From Prunus persica (lineage: Eukaryota > Streptophyta > Magnoliopsida > Rosales > Rosaceae), in assembly GCF_000346465.2 (NCBI RefSeq), contig NC_034010.1, positions 9,106,520 to 9,170,519 of the forward strand: a stretch of 64,000 nucleotides of DNA, read 5' to 3'. Below, piece by piece: positions 39,098 through 50,871 of this stretch (position 1 is the first letter of the stretch; every line of letters begins with the position of its first letter). Under the pieces are notes generated by a model. The model was not told the origin of the DNA, made no database searches, and was given only the letters and a program-made list of their open reading frames with translations. The position numbers and the translations under genes are program-made.

Positions 39098-40034
39098 ATG
39101 ATGGATTCACAATCATCAGTGACTGTGAATGGGGTGATTAAGAATCCTCATGACGAGAAGCCTGAGAAGTTCAAGGGAATTGACTTCAAGAGATGGCAAC
39201 AGAAGATGCTGTTCTATCTCATAACCATGAATCTGGCACATGTTGTCAGAGAGGAGGCTCCCAAATCAAGAGAAAATCCAATGTCTAAGGAAACAATGAT
39301 GACCATTGAGGCTTGGAAACAATCTGATTTCTTGTGCAGAAACTACATCCGTAACAGGCTTGATGATACTCTGTATGACATTTATTCGTCATATAATTTT
39401 GCAAAGGAAGTTTGGGAATTACTTGAGAAAAAATACAAAACAGAAGATGCTGGTGCCAAAAAGTTCGTGATTGGCAAATTTCTCAAGTATGCCATGGTTG
39501 ATTTGAAGACTGTTATTAAACAGGTTGAAGAACTTCAAATTCTGATCCATGATTTGCTTGCAGAGGGGTGTTTTATTAATGAACACTTCCAGGTTGGAGC
39601 AATCATAGAGAAACTGCCTCCATCATGGAAAGACTTCAAAATTTACTTGAAGCATAAGCGCAGAGAGATGTCTATGGAGGATATGATTTTGAGGCTTCGA
39701 GTGGAGGAGGATCACAAGAAAGGTGACAAGGGTGAAGTGCCTGTCATGGAAGCCATAGCCAATGTCGTTGAGACATCAAAGCCAAAGTTCTAGAAAAAAC
39801 AAGGGCAAGAAAGTTACAAAGAACTATGCCAATACTCATGCACCAAAAGGCAAGGATTTCAAGAAAATCAAAGGCGCTTGCTGGGTATGTGGAAAATCAG
39901 GGCATAAAGCACAAGATTGCCGCCACCGAAGAGACCAAAATCCAACCATTCCTCAAGCCAACGTGACTAAAATCAATGAAAATTTTGTGGCTGTAGTGTC
40001 TGAAACCAATATGGTTTTTGATACTAAGGACTAG
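39098..40034 (+). pseudogene. copia gag with zinc knuckle, frameshifted
   Basis: The first frame (39098-39793, 231 codons) begins MMDSQSSVTVNG and holds the capsid region (KFKGIDFKRWQQKMLFYL, LLEKKYKTEDAG, IIEKLPPSWKDFK). A shift near 39780 moves the reading to a second frame that carries the knuckle CWVCGKSGHKAQDC (near 39880-39920) and ends with a TAG at 40032. The start is only 15 bases after the LTR. Confidence 0.92.
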
Positions 40035-41100
40035 TGGGTTGATACAGGTGCTGCTAGGCACATTTGTGGTGACAAAAATCTGTTCACTGATTACAAACAG
40101 AATTCTGGTGGTGAGAAACTGTACATGGGAAATGCCTCTATATCTGCAGTTGAAGGCAAAGGCAATGTGCTGTTGAAGTTCACTTATGGGAAGGTTTTAA
40201 CCCTTTTGGACATGCTGCATGTTCCTGAAATTAGGAGAAACTTAGTGTCTAGCCCTATTCTTAGTAAAAAAGGGTTTCAAACTTGTATTTGAATCTGACA
40301 AGTTCATCCTAACCAAAGGAGGGCTGTTTGTAGGAAAGGGTTACCTTGCTGATGGCTTGTTCAAACTCAATGTAACTAGCAATGATGCTTTTAATAATAT
40401 AAATAAGGTTTCCGTTTACTTTGCTGAGTCTTCAAATATTTGGCATGCTAGACTAGGTCATGTAAATTATCGATCTATGCATAGAATGATGCATCTAGGT
40501 TTATTGCCTAAATTTGATGTTGACTTCGATAATAAGTGTGAAACTTGTACAGAATCCAAATTTTCTAGGCAAACCTTTAAATCTGTTCAAGAAAGGTCAA
40601 ATGAATTACTTGGATTAATTCATAGTGACCTTTGTGACTTTAAATCTACACCAACTCGTGGCGGAAAAATTTATTATATAACATTTATAGATGATTGCAA
40701 TAAGTATTGTTATGTATACTTAATACATAGCAAGGATGAAGCCTTACAGATGTTTAAGACATACAAGGCAGAAGTTGAGAATCAACTTGATAGAAAAGTG
40801 AAAGTATTTAGATTAGATAGAGGTGGAGAATATGAGTCCACTGCATTTTCTGATTTTTGTGCAACTCATGGAATTATACATCAAACCACTGCATCATATA
40901 CACCGCAACAAAACGGTGTAGCAGAAAGGAAAAATAAAAATTTCAAGGATATGATAAATTCCATGTTGAATAGCTCTGGGCTTCCACACAATCTGTGGGG
41001 TGAAGCCTTACTTACTGCGAATCACATCTTGAACAGAATTCCACATAAGAAGACTAAACAATCTCCTTACAAAATGTGGAAAGGATGGATTCCTACATAA
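40033..41100 (+). pseudogene. copia protease and integrase
   Basis: Just after the TAG at 40032 comes WVDTGAARHICGD, the aspartic protease site. A shift near 40285 precedes the frame 40357-41100. That frame has WHARLGHVNYRS, CX2C (CETCTESK), HSDLCDF (first Asp), FRLDRGGEYES (second Asp) and YTPQQNGVAERKN with the catalytic Glu. A stop at 41098 ends the frame just before the integrase C-terminal part. Confidence 0.92.
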
Positions 41101-41106
41101 AAGACA

Positions 41107-42575
41107 TTGAAAGTGTGGGATTGCCTAGCTAAAGTACAAGTACCCTTACCAAAAAGGGTAAAACTTGGACCTAAAACAATTCATTGTGTTTTCATAGGTT
41201 TTGCTAACACAAGTGCTGCATATAGATTTTTAGTTATTACATATGATATTTCTGATATATATGTTAAGACAATTATAGAATCTGTTGATGCTGATTTCTT
41301 CGAGAAAATTTTTCCTTACAAAGAAAAGAGGTCCGGTTCAAACAGGAGGAAAGTACATGATGGAAATCCTGATGAACCATCCTCTTCAAGTGTCCAAGAA
41401 AAAGAAGTGGAACCTAGAAGAGGAAAGAGGACTAAAACACCAAAAAGTTTTGGACAAGATTTTGTAAGTTTCTTGATTGAAGAAGAACCACAAACTTATA
41501 AGGAAGCTATGGCTTCACCTGAGGCTCCTTTATGGAAGGAAGCTGTTAATAGCAAAATAGAATCCATTATGCAAAACCATATGTGGGAATTGGTTGATTT
41601 ACCACCTAGTAACAAACCAATTAGATATAAATGGATTTTTAAAAGAAAGCTAAAAGCTGATGGTACTATTGATAAATACAAGGCACATTTAGTTGCTAAA
41701 GGGTATCGGCAAAAGGAAGGGTTGGATTGTTTCGACACTTATTCTCCAGTATCAAGAATTACATCTATAAGGATGTTAATTGCTATAGCTGCTATACATA
41801 ATATGGACATACATCAAATGGATGTAAAAATAGCTTTCTTAAATGGAGAATTAGATAAAGAAATATACATGGATCAACCAGAAGGTTTTGTAATAAAAGG
41901 TCAAGAAACTAAGTCTGTAAACTTGTTAAGTCTTTATATGGACTTAAACAAGCTCCAAAATAATGGCATCAAAAGTTTGATCATACAATGATGTCACACG
42001 GATTTAGGATCAATGAATGTGACAAATGTGTTTACATAAAGAACAACAAGAATTCTTGTATTCTTGTATGTTTATATGTTGATGACATGCTCATAATGGG
42101 AACAAGTAAAGATGCAATAAATTCTACAAAGAAGATGTTGAATTCAAGTTTTGACATGAAAGACTTTGGTCAAGTTGATGTCATTTTGGGAATTCAAATC
42201 AAAAGAAATAGTGATGGGTATATTCTTACTCAATCCCATTATGTGGAAATTTTTTTAAGAAAGTTTGGTCAATTTGACTGCAAACCTGCTGTGACTCCTT
42301 TTGACGTAAATTGCAAGTTAAAGAAGAATAGTGGAGATGCAATTTCTCAATTGGAGTATTCCCAAGTAATTGGGAGTGTAATGTATTTAATGAATTCTAG
42401 TAGGCCAGACTTAGCTTATTTAGTAAGCAGGCTTAGTAGATACACAAGCAATCTTGGACATGATCATTGGGAGGCATTAATCAAGGTGTTAAGATATTTG
42501 AAATACACCCAAGATTATGGATTGCATTATACAAGATATCCACCAGTTCTAGAAGGCTATAGTGATGCAAATTAG
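41107..42575 (+). pseudogene. copia integrase end and reverse transcriptase, frameshifted
   Basis: 41107-41991 (294 codons) begins with the WDCLAKVQVPLPKRVK and VFIGFANTSAAYR region. It then enters reverse transcriptase (YKWIFKRKLKADG, HLVAKGYRQKEG, QMDVKIAFLNGELDKEIYM). A shift near 41960-41990 leads to 41988-42575, with [11 protein letters not shown] (YVDD near 42080). It runs on to [15 protein letters not shown] and ends with a stop at 42573. Confidence 0.94.
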
Positions 42576-43022
42576 ATTTTTAACAGTACATAAACCAAAT
42601 CAATTAGTGGATATGTGTTTACATTAGGTGGAGCTACAGTATCTTGGAAATCCTCTAAACAGATGTGTATAGCACGATCTACAATGGAATCAGAGTTTGT
42701 AGCCTTAGATAAAGCTGTTGAAGAAGCAGAATGACTGAGAAACTTCCTAGAGGACATTCCAATGCGGCCTAAGCCTGTGACAGCAATTTGTATACACTGT
42801 GATAGTATGGCAGCACAAACAAGAGCCAAGAGTGGTGTATACAATGAAAAGTCAAGACATATCAGGCGTAGGCATAATACAATTAGACAATTGCTCTCAA
42901 ATGGAATTATATCCATTGACTATGTGAAGTCAAAGGAAAATATTGCAGATCGTTTGACAAAAGGCCTGCCAAGAGAGCAAATCAAATTTACATCAAGGGG
43001 AATGGGATTAAGGCCAATATAA
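42576..43022 (+). pseudogene. copia RNase H and pol end
   Basis: From 42576 the reading shows the [22 protein letters not shown] region broken by a stop near 42733. Then 42762-43022 has a HCDSMAAQTRA segment and the terminal ENIADRLTKGLPRE motif before the natural stop. Confidence 0.9.
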
Positions 43023-43622
43023 TGAATCAAACCTGGCGGAAACCTAACCTAGTTGATTGGAGATCCCATGGTCTTGGTTTAATAGGCAAATTGATTGGGT
43101 AAGATTCAAAAGTTGAACACACAATTCAACTCATTCCTATGATGGTTAGTGTGTTGTCTGTTGATGTGAAGGTTATGCTTTGCATTTAATGACACTAATA
43201 TCTTATTAAGAGGAGTTTAGGCAAAAAACTCTTAATTGGTGTCACCTATATGGGAGTACATGTGGGGTTGCATTTATGAGAACGAAAAAAAAAAGGCTAA
43301 GTTCTCTAAAGCTCTCATGAAACTTGGGATATGTTCAGGACCAAAATGAATAAAAATGTATGAACTAACATTTGTTAAGATGTTATATGTGTGAGACATA
43401 TTGTCTATGTTTACTATAGCGGTGAACAGTTCAAGATCAATTATATCCAATACATCACCAAGTAAATCCGATATGTTTTCACTAGGGTAAGTTCAAGTCC
43501 AAAAGACACTTTTCCTGATGTATATGACATCTGCTTCCTCTCAAATGCATTACATTCATTTAGCACTATAAGTATAACATTTCAAATGTGGGGTCTAGAA
43601 TTTCGATTCAAATGTGGGGTAT
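43023..43622 (+). other. 3' non-coding part of the nested copia element
   Basis: 600 bp with no coding frame between the pol stop and the 3' LTR. The usual purine run before the LTR is weak (ATGTGGGGTAT). Confidence 0.6.
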
Positions 43623-44202
43623 TGTTGGAAGTTTGAATGAAATTCAAAAATCTTTATCCCACATTGGTAGAAAGTAGAAAGAGTGAGGTCTTTATAAGTG
43701 TGGAAGTCCCACATTTAGTAAATGGAAGTAGGCCAAGTGGAAGCAAATTGGGTTTTTAAAAAAAAATAATTTGGGCTTTGAATATTATATAAAATTATAT
43801 AATATTTAATGGTTAAAAAGTTGGGCCTTGGGCTTTTGGGCACTTTCAGAGTTTTATTTAAATCGAAAAAGGCCTCATTCGTAAAACACAGAAAAAAGCA
43901 TTCTACAAGCATTTCATATTGTCTAAGAGGAAAACAAACAACGTTCGCCAGATTCTAAGTCCGAGTGCTAGGGCTTAGAATACATATAGTTGAATCCTGG
44001 GAGGCAGTCACCTGTAAAACTTCAAGCACCGAGAAGGGGTGAAATTACTGTCTTTAGGACATTGCATCAAATCTACAAGCATCTATCTCAAATGCAAGTC
44101 AGTTTAATTTATTGTTTATATACTGCATTATGTATTACAGTTTGTTATAAATTCTATTTATATAATTGTTTTAATTAGTCACTGATTGTTGTTTTTCCAA
44201 CA
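43623..44202 (+). repeat. 3' LTR of the nested copia element, internally deleted
   Basis: 580 bp. Colinear with the 5' LTR except that about 100 bp between two TTTCA copies is missing (junction near 43845). Confidence 0.93.
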
Positions 44203-46186
44203 AGGTCACCCTAAGCTCTCTCTATGGGCCATCATGTTCCCATATACAACTTTCATACTCCCACAAATATATGAAAGAGAGAGCCAAGAGTTGTTGTTGT
44301 GGTGCTTTTGGAGCTTACGAAGGTGTTGATGTGGAGAATTCAGAGATCAAATCCATCTGCCAAATCGGTTTTATGACAACAATTCTCTTGTTTATCTTTT
44401 CTTTTGTCATTAACTAATTTTCCTTGCTAGGGCTACGATGTAGCATAACTATGAATACTTAATTTTTATAGTTATATTAATTTCTTATTACTATTCCATG
44501 TTGAGTATTTATTACTGTTTTAATGCTTTGAATATCTTGCCAATATATAATTGATTTGATGATCCAAGCGGAGACTAGGAGGAGATGTTTGGTGTTCGCT
44601 TCTTGTAACAAATACCATGTCTTGAATGAGTACCCGACAGGGACTAACATGACTCATGCAGTTTTCTTGCAGGTTCTCATAGAACTTAATGGATTCTTGA
44701 TTTTCTGAATCCGTTGCTCGAGAGAGAATGAGTTGTTCATTAAGAGTACTTTTGGTTGAGCCCAATAGGGGATATCGAATGAATTAGCAGAAACCAACTG
44801 TTAACATGGATAGTAATTATGGTTAATTGACTATAAGAATTAAGTGGAATTAGTTATGGTGAAAACGGATGCTCTAGTGTCTTATCAAACTTGTTTTTCC
44901 ATCATTCATTAAATTGTTATTTTTTATAATTGTTTTAGTTTAATTAAATCAATCAATCTTCATAATTAACTGTTCAAATAAACCTCTTCATTAATCATAA
45001 TTGGTAATTAAAAGAAAATTACAGTCTTCGTGGGAACGACACTCTACTTATTTCTATATTACTTGTGCAGATTGTGCGCTTACAATAATTTCACAACAAT
45101 GGCCAATCAAAAGAATTCAACACTTTGAATAAATTTAAGTAGAGATTATATATCTATCAACACAACTCATTAAATCAAAAACTCAACATTTAATAAAACA
45201 AATAATTAAACTAAGGCATCCTCTTAGCCTTGGCTAAGAGGCCTAGCTAGATATAGTCATTAGATCACAACAGGTAAGCAGAGAAAAAAAATATTACATC
45301 CTTTGACTGAAGTCGGAATAGAGACCGGCCAATCCTTCGCAATTTCACTCTAAGTATTTCGATGAATATTGTGTAGGTTTGTCAATGTGTGTTATAGCAC
45401 AGAAAAGAGAGGTATTTATAGGCTCCCAAAACCTCCAAGATTAGCAAATATAAATCCCTCTTTAAATATGATTTGTGTCCTTTTTTTTCTTTTCATTTTT
45501 CTTGAGAACTAAGTAATCCTTATTTGAGAAGGAGATTGACTTATTCAACTTTCTAATTTAGACCAAGACACATCCATCCCATTGGGCTCATCTAGAATCT
45601 TCTAATAAGCCTTATCTTCATCCTGGAATGCAGATTAAGCCCAATTAATTACTTAGATAAATAGATAACCTGAGTAATTGATCTAATTCTGGCGCCGGAA
45701 CTCCAACTTTGAACAGTAGTCACACAAAATACGATATCTTCTTCTTCATACTTCATAACCACGCATCGTAAAATTCTATAGAAACTAAACGTCCAGGGAA
45801 TTCCAACCATATAAGGATCGTAACCTAATCCATCCAAAGCAAGTACAAACTATTTCGTAAATTCAAATGATCCACACAGGCAATTTTTGAGAAAATGTGT
45901 ATAATACACCAAAGACTGCCTTAAAAATCTCTAAATTAATTCCTTTATTTAATCTTACCTACAAAAGAATAAAACAAGGTAAATAACTAATAAATAAGAG
46001 AAACTAAGGAAAAATACTAAGAAAATGAGTATTCAAATGATATATAATTATGAGCTTATCATGGACCAACTGCAATTTGCAATTGTCGATGCGGTTTCGC
46101 AAATCCAAATATTGTGGTATACTGCAAATATATTTAATTAAATATTTATAATTAGTTTATATTAACTAACAGTTTTTAGATGAATC

Positions 46187-46230
46187 TAACGGCTAGGATT
46201 TATTATCTTCAACCAATTCTAGCCGTTAGA
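46187..46230. repeat. short inverted repeat
   Basis: CTAACGGCTAG and CTAGCCGTTAG flank a spacer of about 20 bp in the left arm of the hAT element; it could form a hairpin. Confidence 0.6.
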
Positions 46231-46699
46231 TCGATCTCACTCATCTCATCTCTCTTTCATACTCGATTGATCTCACTTCTCTCTCTCAAACCCTTCACAA
46301 AAACCTCCTCAACCGCTCTCAACCTTGTCGCATCTTTCTCTCAGTCAACCAACCTTGCCACCTCTCTCTCTTAGTCAACCTCGCCTCCTCTCTCAGTCAC
46401 TCATCATCTCTGCTCTCAACCTCGTTTACCCTCTCACTATCTCTTTCTGTCTCGTTGTAATCTCTCTCAAGTCTCATGTTAGTCTCTCCCTGTCTCGTCA
46501 CATCCTTCCGAAGAGTCATCTCATCCTCAAGTGACATCGATTTGGAGTTTATCAGTAGACTCTCTGCATTGCAATCTCCTCCTCCTCAAGTAATTTTTTT
46601 ACCCAACCCTAACTTCTGAAATTGAGGATTTGAACTTTGAATTAGGGTTTCGATTTTAGGATTTAATCAAGAAATATTGTTTTATTAATTGATCTATTT

Positions 46700-46925
46700 A
46701 GGGTTTTGATTATTTATTGAGGGTATAGGTTTTAAAATGTTGAAATGAATTGATTAGGGTTTTAAAAACATTGAATTGAATTGATATATTTTAGGGTTTT
46801 AAATTGTTGAATTGAATTGATTTGTTTTAGAGTTTTAAATTGTTGAATTGAATTGATCTGTTTAGGGTTAATGTGAATTGATTGGATTTGTTTTAGGGTT
46901 TTAAATGTGAATTGAATTAATTCTG
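46700..46925. repeat. AT-rich tandem repeat with TTTTAGGGTTTTAAATTG unit
   Basis: Imperfect copies of a unit of about 40 bp combining TTTTAGGGTTTTAAA with TTGTTGAATTGAATTGAT lie upstream of the hAT transposase remnant. Confidence 0.75.
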
Positions 46926-47034
46926 TTTTTAAGCTTTGATTTGATTATGTTAGGCTGTTTTTGAGTTGAATTTAATAGGGGTTTGCAATTATTGCAAATT
47001 GGAGATGCTGGCAAACCCTTAAAAAAATTGGACA

Positions 47035-47430
47035 ATGGGTTTAAAAACTCACCTAGAGATGAGATGCAAGCTGTCTCCTCTCTATCAACAAAGTGATGCA
47101 AGTCAACCTACCTTGACTTCAGACAAAATGGGTAGTGGATTGGTCCCTTACACATTTAATCGAAAAAAGAGTGAGTTAAAAATTGTGAGGTTTATCATTA
47201 AGGATGAGCATCCTTTTAGACTCATTGAGGGCTCAAGGTTTAAGGAAATAATGCATGAGGTGCAATCTCGGTTGAAGGTACCAAGTAGGAAGAAGGTTGC
47301 TGAGGGAGTGTGAGAGTTGTACATGCTTGAAAAGGCAAAGATAATGAGTGTGATTGCTGACCAAAGGGTTAGTATCACAATTGATACTTGGTCATCGATC
47401 CAAAACATAAATTACATGGTTGTGACGTGA
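47035..47430 (+). pseudogene. hAT transposase N-terminal remnant
   Basis: Reading through a stop at 47311, the frame shows GSGLVPYTFNRKK, then FIIKDEHPFRLIEG, FKEIMHEVQSRLKVPSR and ITIDTWSSIQNINYMVVT. This order is typical of plant hAT (RICESLEEPER or BED-type) transposases, and the DTW segment holds the first catalytic Asp. The zinc-finger start and the rest of the catalytic core and dimerisation domain were not found. The frame ends where the repeat at about 47440 begins. Confidence 0.8.
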
Positions 47431-47439
47431 AGGAAAAAT

Positions 47440-48790
47440 TATGTGTTGGGTATTTCTCAAAACCCATTAGATATAGGAAAATGAATTATCTAGTGTTAAC
47501 ATATCTCATATTAAATTATCAGAAGCAAAATTAAAAAACTAGAAACTCATACAAGTTCTATAAGTCCCAATCTTTTTAAGTTTATAAAAAATTGCACCTT
47601 TGACTCTTTAATCTACTTTTAAGGAAAGAGATAAACGATGGTTACCCTTGAGCAAATCTTGAACCCTGTTAAGGTGTTCAAGTAATAGACTTGATCTCTT
47701 GCTTGTTGATACTCCACTATGGCTCTTCTAATAGGTACAAAGGATGTGCACCTCCCCAAAGCTCTTCATCAAGGATGATTGAGCTGAGAGAACAAGAACT
47801 TGGGGGAGAAGAGAGTGCTGGCCCTCACTCTACCAAGTGGCCGGCCAAGGGGGCCTTGAGAGAGGTGTGATATTTCCTCTCTTCCAAATTTCCAACTTGA
47901 AACCCTAAAATAAGATCGTGCTATGGCTTCTACTATGTAGACCCATGCTTGTCACACAAGTGGACTTAACTCCACACATGTGCACACCTCTCTTTTAGTG
48001 GCCTATTTTTGGGCTATCTAGGTCCTTTACATTTATCCTTATAATGTGTCACATGTGTCTAAAGTCATATGTTCCATTTCTTCAATGCTTTAAGTCATGT
48101 GGGACCGAATCAAATTTCTTTAACTTTAATTGAATAATTAAACTATTCTAATTAGTTTGATTAGTTTAATGACTTAATAAATTAAGTCACTAACTTGTCT
48201 AGCAAGTATTGGTCCTAGTCAACCTTTGTTGACCGTGTCAAGTATCGGGTCAACAATTGACTTTTGACTTTGACAAAGCCACAAAATCTTATTCTTTTCT
48301 TCTAATTCTCAATCCACTCCTCTTCGGTGTGCAATCTTATATGTTCTAATTAGCGAGGCCATTGGTAAGTATGACTTCTTCTCAATCGAATATGAATTCT
48401 ATCCCTCCATACAATTCTCCCTATTATCGAAGGCTGATTATAATTAGTCTTTACATGGCTGCCACAAGCCATGGTTGATACCTAGCAGTATGTCATGGTT
48501 ACCCAAGCTAAATAGAATTCATTTAGAGAACCTAGTCAGTTTGTGATTGTAATGCAATTCAGTCATTCTCTAACACAATACTCTATGTCGTATTGTTGGG
48601 ATACGGTTAACTAGGGTCAAATTGCTAATACGACATGTCTAGGTTATATGATTCACTTGGATGTGATTGCAAACATTACTGTTTCAATTCTCATCCTATA
48701 CTTTGGCCAAAGATTCAAGGAATCATATCTCTAGAGTATTCTCTCTTCTTACTAAGAGTAAAGATTCTTTGTTGTACATGTTAGAAATAT
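47440..48790. repeat. LTR-like insertion interrupting the hAT transposase
   Basis: Noncoding block that shares ordered segments with 50456-50866 and 52461-52600. Examples are GGTACAAAGGATGTGCACCT versus GGTACAAAGATATGCACCT, and the CCAAAGCT(C/T)TTCA(T/C)CAAGGAT run, then CTCTCTTCCAA and AACTTGAAA. It is probably a solo LTR or LTR fragment of the copia family whose gag is at 54505-55336. Exact ends and target duplication were not resolved. Confidence 0.5.
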
Positions 48791-49531
48791 GCCCTTAAAA
48801 CCACCTAATTATCTGATAGTTAGAGTTAAGGACATCTTTGATAAAAGACATATTATGTTATCAATGGGCAAGGAACCCACATATGATGAGATTGAATTTT
48901 ACAAGGAAATGGAAGAGGTTACAACTTGTAAGTAATTAGTTTATTATTTTCATGTTCTTTATGCTTCTTATATATTTTTGTTATATGCTCATTTTATTTT
49001 AATTTTCTTAGTTCATATTTACTAAACTTGTGTTGTTTTATTTGTAGAAGGCCCTACATCACAACCGAGTCCTTCAAATCCACTCTCCACCCACACTAGA
49101 GTTCTCTATGTTTTGTAACTTTAATTAAATTTGCATTGCATTTTTCTTTTGGGTTGTAACTAACTTTTAACATTATTTGCTTGGGTTTAAATTTGCTTAT
49201 TTGGGTTGTGAGTTTATTTGCTTAAATTTGTAAAGTTCAAAATGCTTGGACTTAAACTGCTTCAAAATAAGCTTCAAAACTAGGCCTACAAAAGTATGGA
49301 AAATATTAGATTTTTTGACCCAAAATGTTGAATTTTAGGGCCAAAACGGCCCAATCGATGGATACCATTTTTTTTTTTTTTCACACATCGACTGATTTGC
49401 AGTTTCACCGAGTCACAATTAATTGTAAATAGTCAGCCGATTTACGATATCAAAAACTGCAATACTGCAAATAGTCGGGTGGTTTGCTACTTCACTAAAA
49501 ATTTGTGGTTACTGAACCACATCCACCCCTA
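48791..49531 (+). other. right arm of the hAT element
   Basis: No convincing transposase coding is left. The last 150 bp hold repeated TTGCAGT/ACTGCAAATAGTC-type subterminal motifs and the terminus ending CACCCCTA. Confidence 0.5.
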
Positions 49532-49722
49532 AGCCCACCACACCACCTTTTCGGTGACTGTCTTTCTTTAAAGAAACAAGGACCGATGGCCGTCGTACTT
49601 GGCCACTGCAAGTAAGGCCAAAAAGCAAACATAAGTACATAACCCAGCCAAGTTCATCCTTGAGGAAGGGTTGACTTGGTTTGACTCATTCTGATTGGTT
49701 GTGCGAATTTCATGCATCAACA
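49532..49722 (+). repeat. Ty3/gypsy 5' LTR, right part
   Basis: Continuation of the LTR begun at 36600, separated by the hAT element and its duplicated 8 bp. Ends CATCAACA. Confidence 0.6.
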
Positions 49723-49743
49723 TTTGGTACTGTATGTGGGAAC
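49723..49743 (+). other. gypsy-type primer-binding site
   Basis: TTTGGTACTGTATGTGGGAA follows the LTR end and resembles the TTGGTGCCGTNTGTGGGAA site of plant Ty3/gypsy elements, with a few changes. Confidence 0.6.
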
Positions 49744-49799
49744 GATTGATAACTAGCTCGCTTACATCCTACACTTGGGTGAGCATATCCTTTGGTCAA

Positions 49800-50455
49800 T
49801 TCCATTTCCTTTTATTGCTGAAGAACATCAAGAACCCATGTTCAATGCTCCCGTGAAGTAGACGCCCCCTTTTGGCCGGCGTAACAAGAATATAAAAGAT
49901 AGACGAGCCTCCCCAAAATTGTAGTCATGCATAACCAAATGTCCAAACTCATCGGCACTATCGAAGGCTCTAGGAGATCAATGAGAAGTTATCGGCTCGG
50001 TTTCTGAAACATCTAAGGGGCCCCTTCCAAGAGCGAGCAAGTTGAGGGGCCTCAAAACGTAGATGCCATTACCTTCCAAACATCCTAGAGTGGTTATTCA
50101 GTAATGGGCACATTCGAGAAGGTGCAATATTGCGACTACTGTGAATTCATTGATTTGAAAAAGCATCAGTTTGAGCGCGTTCAGCCCAAATTCGAGCAGG
50201 GGGGTGACGAGGGTGATTCCCGTAGTGTGCATGATAATATAATTGCAAAAAGCTACTTTGGGCGAAACTTCCTAGCTGCTTGGGAACATCAACTAGACCT
50301 TTCAAAATATCAATGATTGCCTTCTATAGGCACTATAGGCAACTATGAAGTTAGCCGCATCATGATTGATACTGGTAGCTCCATCAATATTTGGTTTAGC
50401 CAGGCATACGAGGAATGTAAGACCTTTGCAAAGTAATGAAACCAATAGCGACTGG
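49800..50455 (+). pseudogene. Ty3/gypsy gag-protease remnant
   Basis: A decayed reading downstream of the primer site includes an open piece 50104-50316 with no clear domain. An aspartic protease motif IMIDTGSSINI follows at about 50362-50395. The DTGSS form and the preceding primer site favour gypsy. It is interrupted near 50456 by copia-related sequence. Confidence 0.6.
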
Positions 50456-50871
50456 AGGGAATATTGTGGGAATGGTATTGTGTAGAGATTTCTAAAAACA
50501 CTACAACCAAACTTTGAGAGTATAAATCAACTAGCAAGCTATATCTAATATGAAATCAAAGTAAGAGCGGAAGTATTAAATAAACTAGGGATTCATGCAA
50601 GTCTTATTTGGTCCTAATCATTATAAGTCTATGAAAGTGTGCACCAAAGACTCTCTAAATCCTACTTGAGAGAAAGATAAGTTGTTCATACCCTTGGAGC
50701 GAATCTTGAAACCAAGAATGGTGTTCAAGTAGAGAGAGTGGTCTTTTTATTGTTGGCTCTCCCTTTGATGTTGATTCTCCACCTTGTAGCTCTCCAAATA
50801 GGTACAAAGATATGCACCTTCCCAAAGCTTTTCACCAAGGATTGAATGGGATGAGAGAATGAGTAGACAAC

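Larger units (their letters stand above)
38402..44202 (+). mobile_element. copia LTR retrotransposon, complete ends, nearly intact pol
   Basis: LTRs 38402-39082 and 43623-44202 begin TGTTGGAAGTTTG and end CCCAACA or TCCAACA. They are flanked by perfect duplications AGGTC (38397-38401 and 44203-44207). Gag, zinc knuckle, protease, integrase, reverse transcriptase and RNase H are all present in copia order with only a handful of stops and shifts. It is the best preserved element in the window. Oddities: no primer-binding site follows the 5' LTR, and the 3' LTR is about 100 bp shorter. Confidence 0.95.
37820..45098 (+). mobile_element. solo LTR of about 1.47 kb, split by a copia element
   Basis: Begins TGATAAGTGC, ends TTTCACAACA and is flanked by perfect 5-bp duplications ATGGC (37815-37819 and 45099-45103). 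TG...CA termini with a 5-bp duplication and no coding sequence point to a solo LTR. The copia element at 38402-44202 lies inside; removing it and its duplicated 5 bp leaves about 1473 bp. Confidence 0.8.
37127..46061 (-). mobile_element. minus-strand LTR-like element, split by a solo LTR
   Basis: On the minus strand the block begins TGATAAGCTCATAATTATAT at 46061. Near its far end (about 37265) it carries a GGGAACGACCTTGTACTTGC segment. The plus-strand solo LTR at 37820-45098 begins TGATAAGTGC and carries GGGAACGACACTC near 45030. The two are therefore diverged members of one family in opposite orientation. The low-coordinate border is not fixed (37127 or 37177) and no target duplication was found. 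Confidence 0.5.
37115..49531 (+). mobile_element. hAT element with transposase remnant, host of several nested insertions
   Basis: The left end TAGGGCTGG and the reverse-complemented right end TAGGGGTGGATGTGG are flanked by AACCCATC (37107-37114) and AGCCCACC (49532-49539), an 8-bp duplication with 6 matches. The native left arm resumes at 46062 (GGACCAACTGCAATTTGC), where subterminal GCAATTTGC/GCAAATC motifs mirror those at 49390-49480. A transposase fragment lies at 47035-47430. Insertions at about 37127-46061 and about 47440-48790 break it. Confidence 0.7.

Noticed and set aside
47440..48790. Continuation of the hAT transposase
   Set aside because: No transposase motif in any frame, and the block matches LTR-like sequence near 50456-50866 instead.
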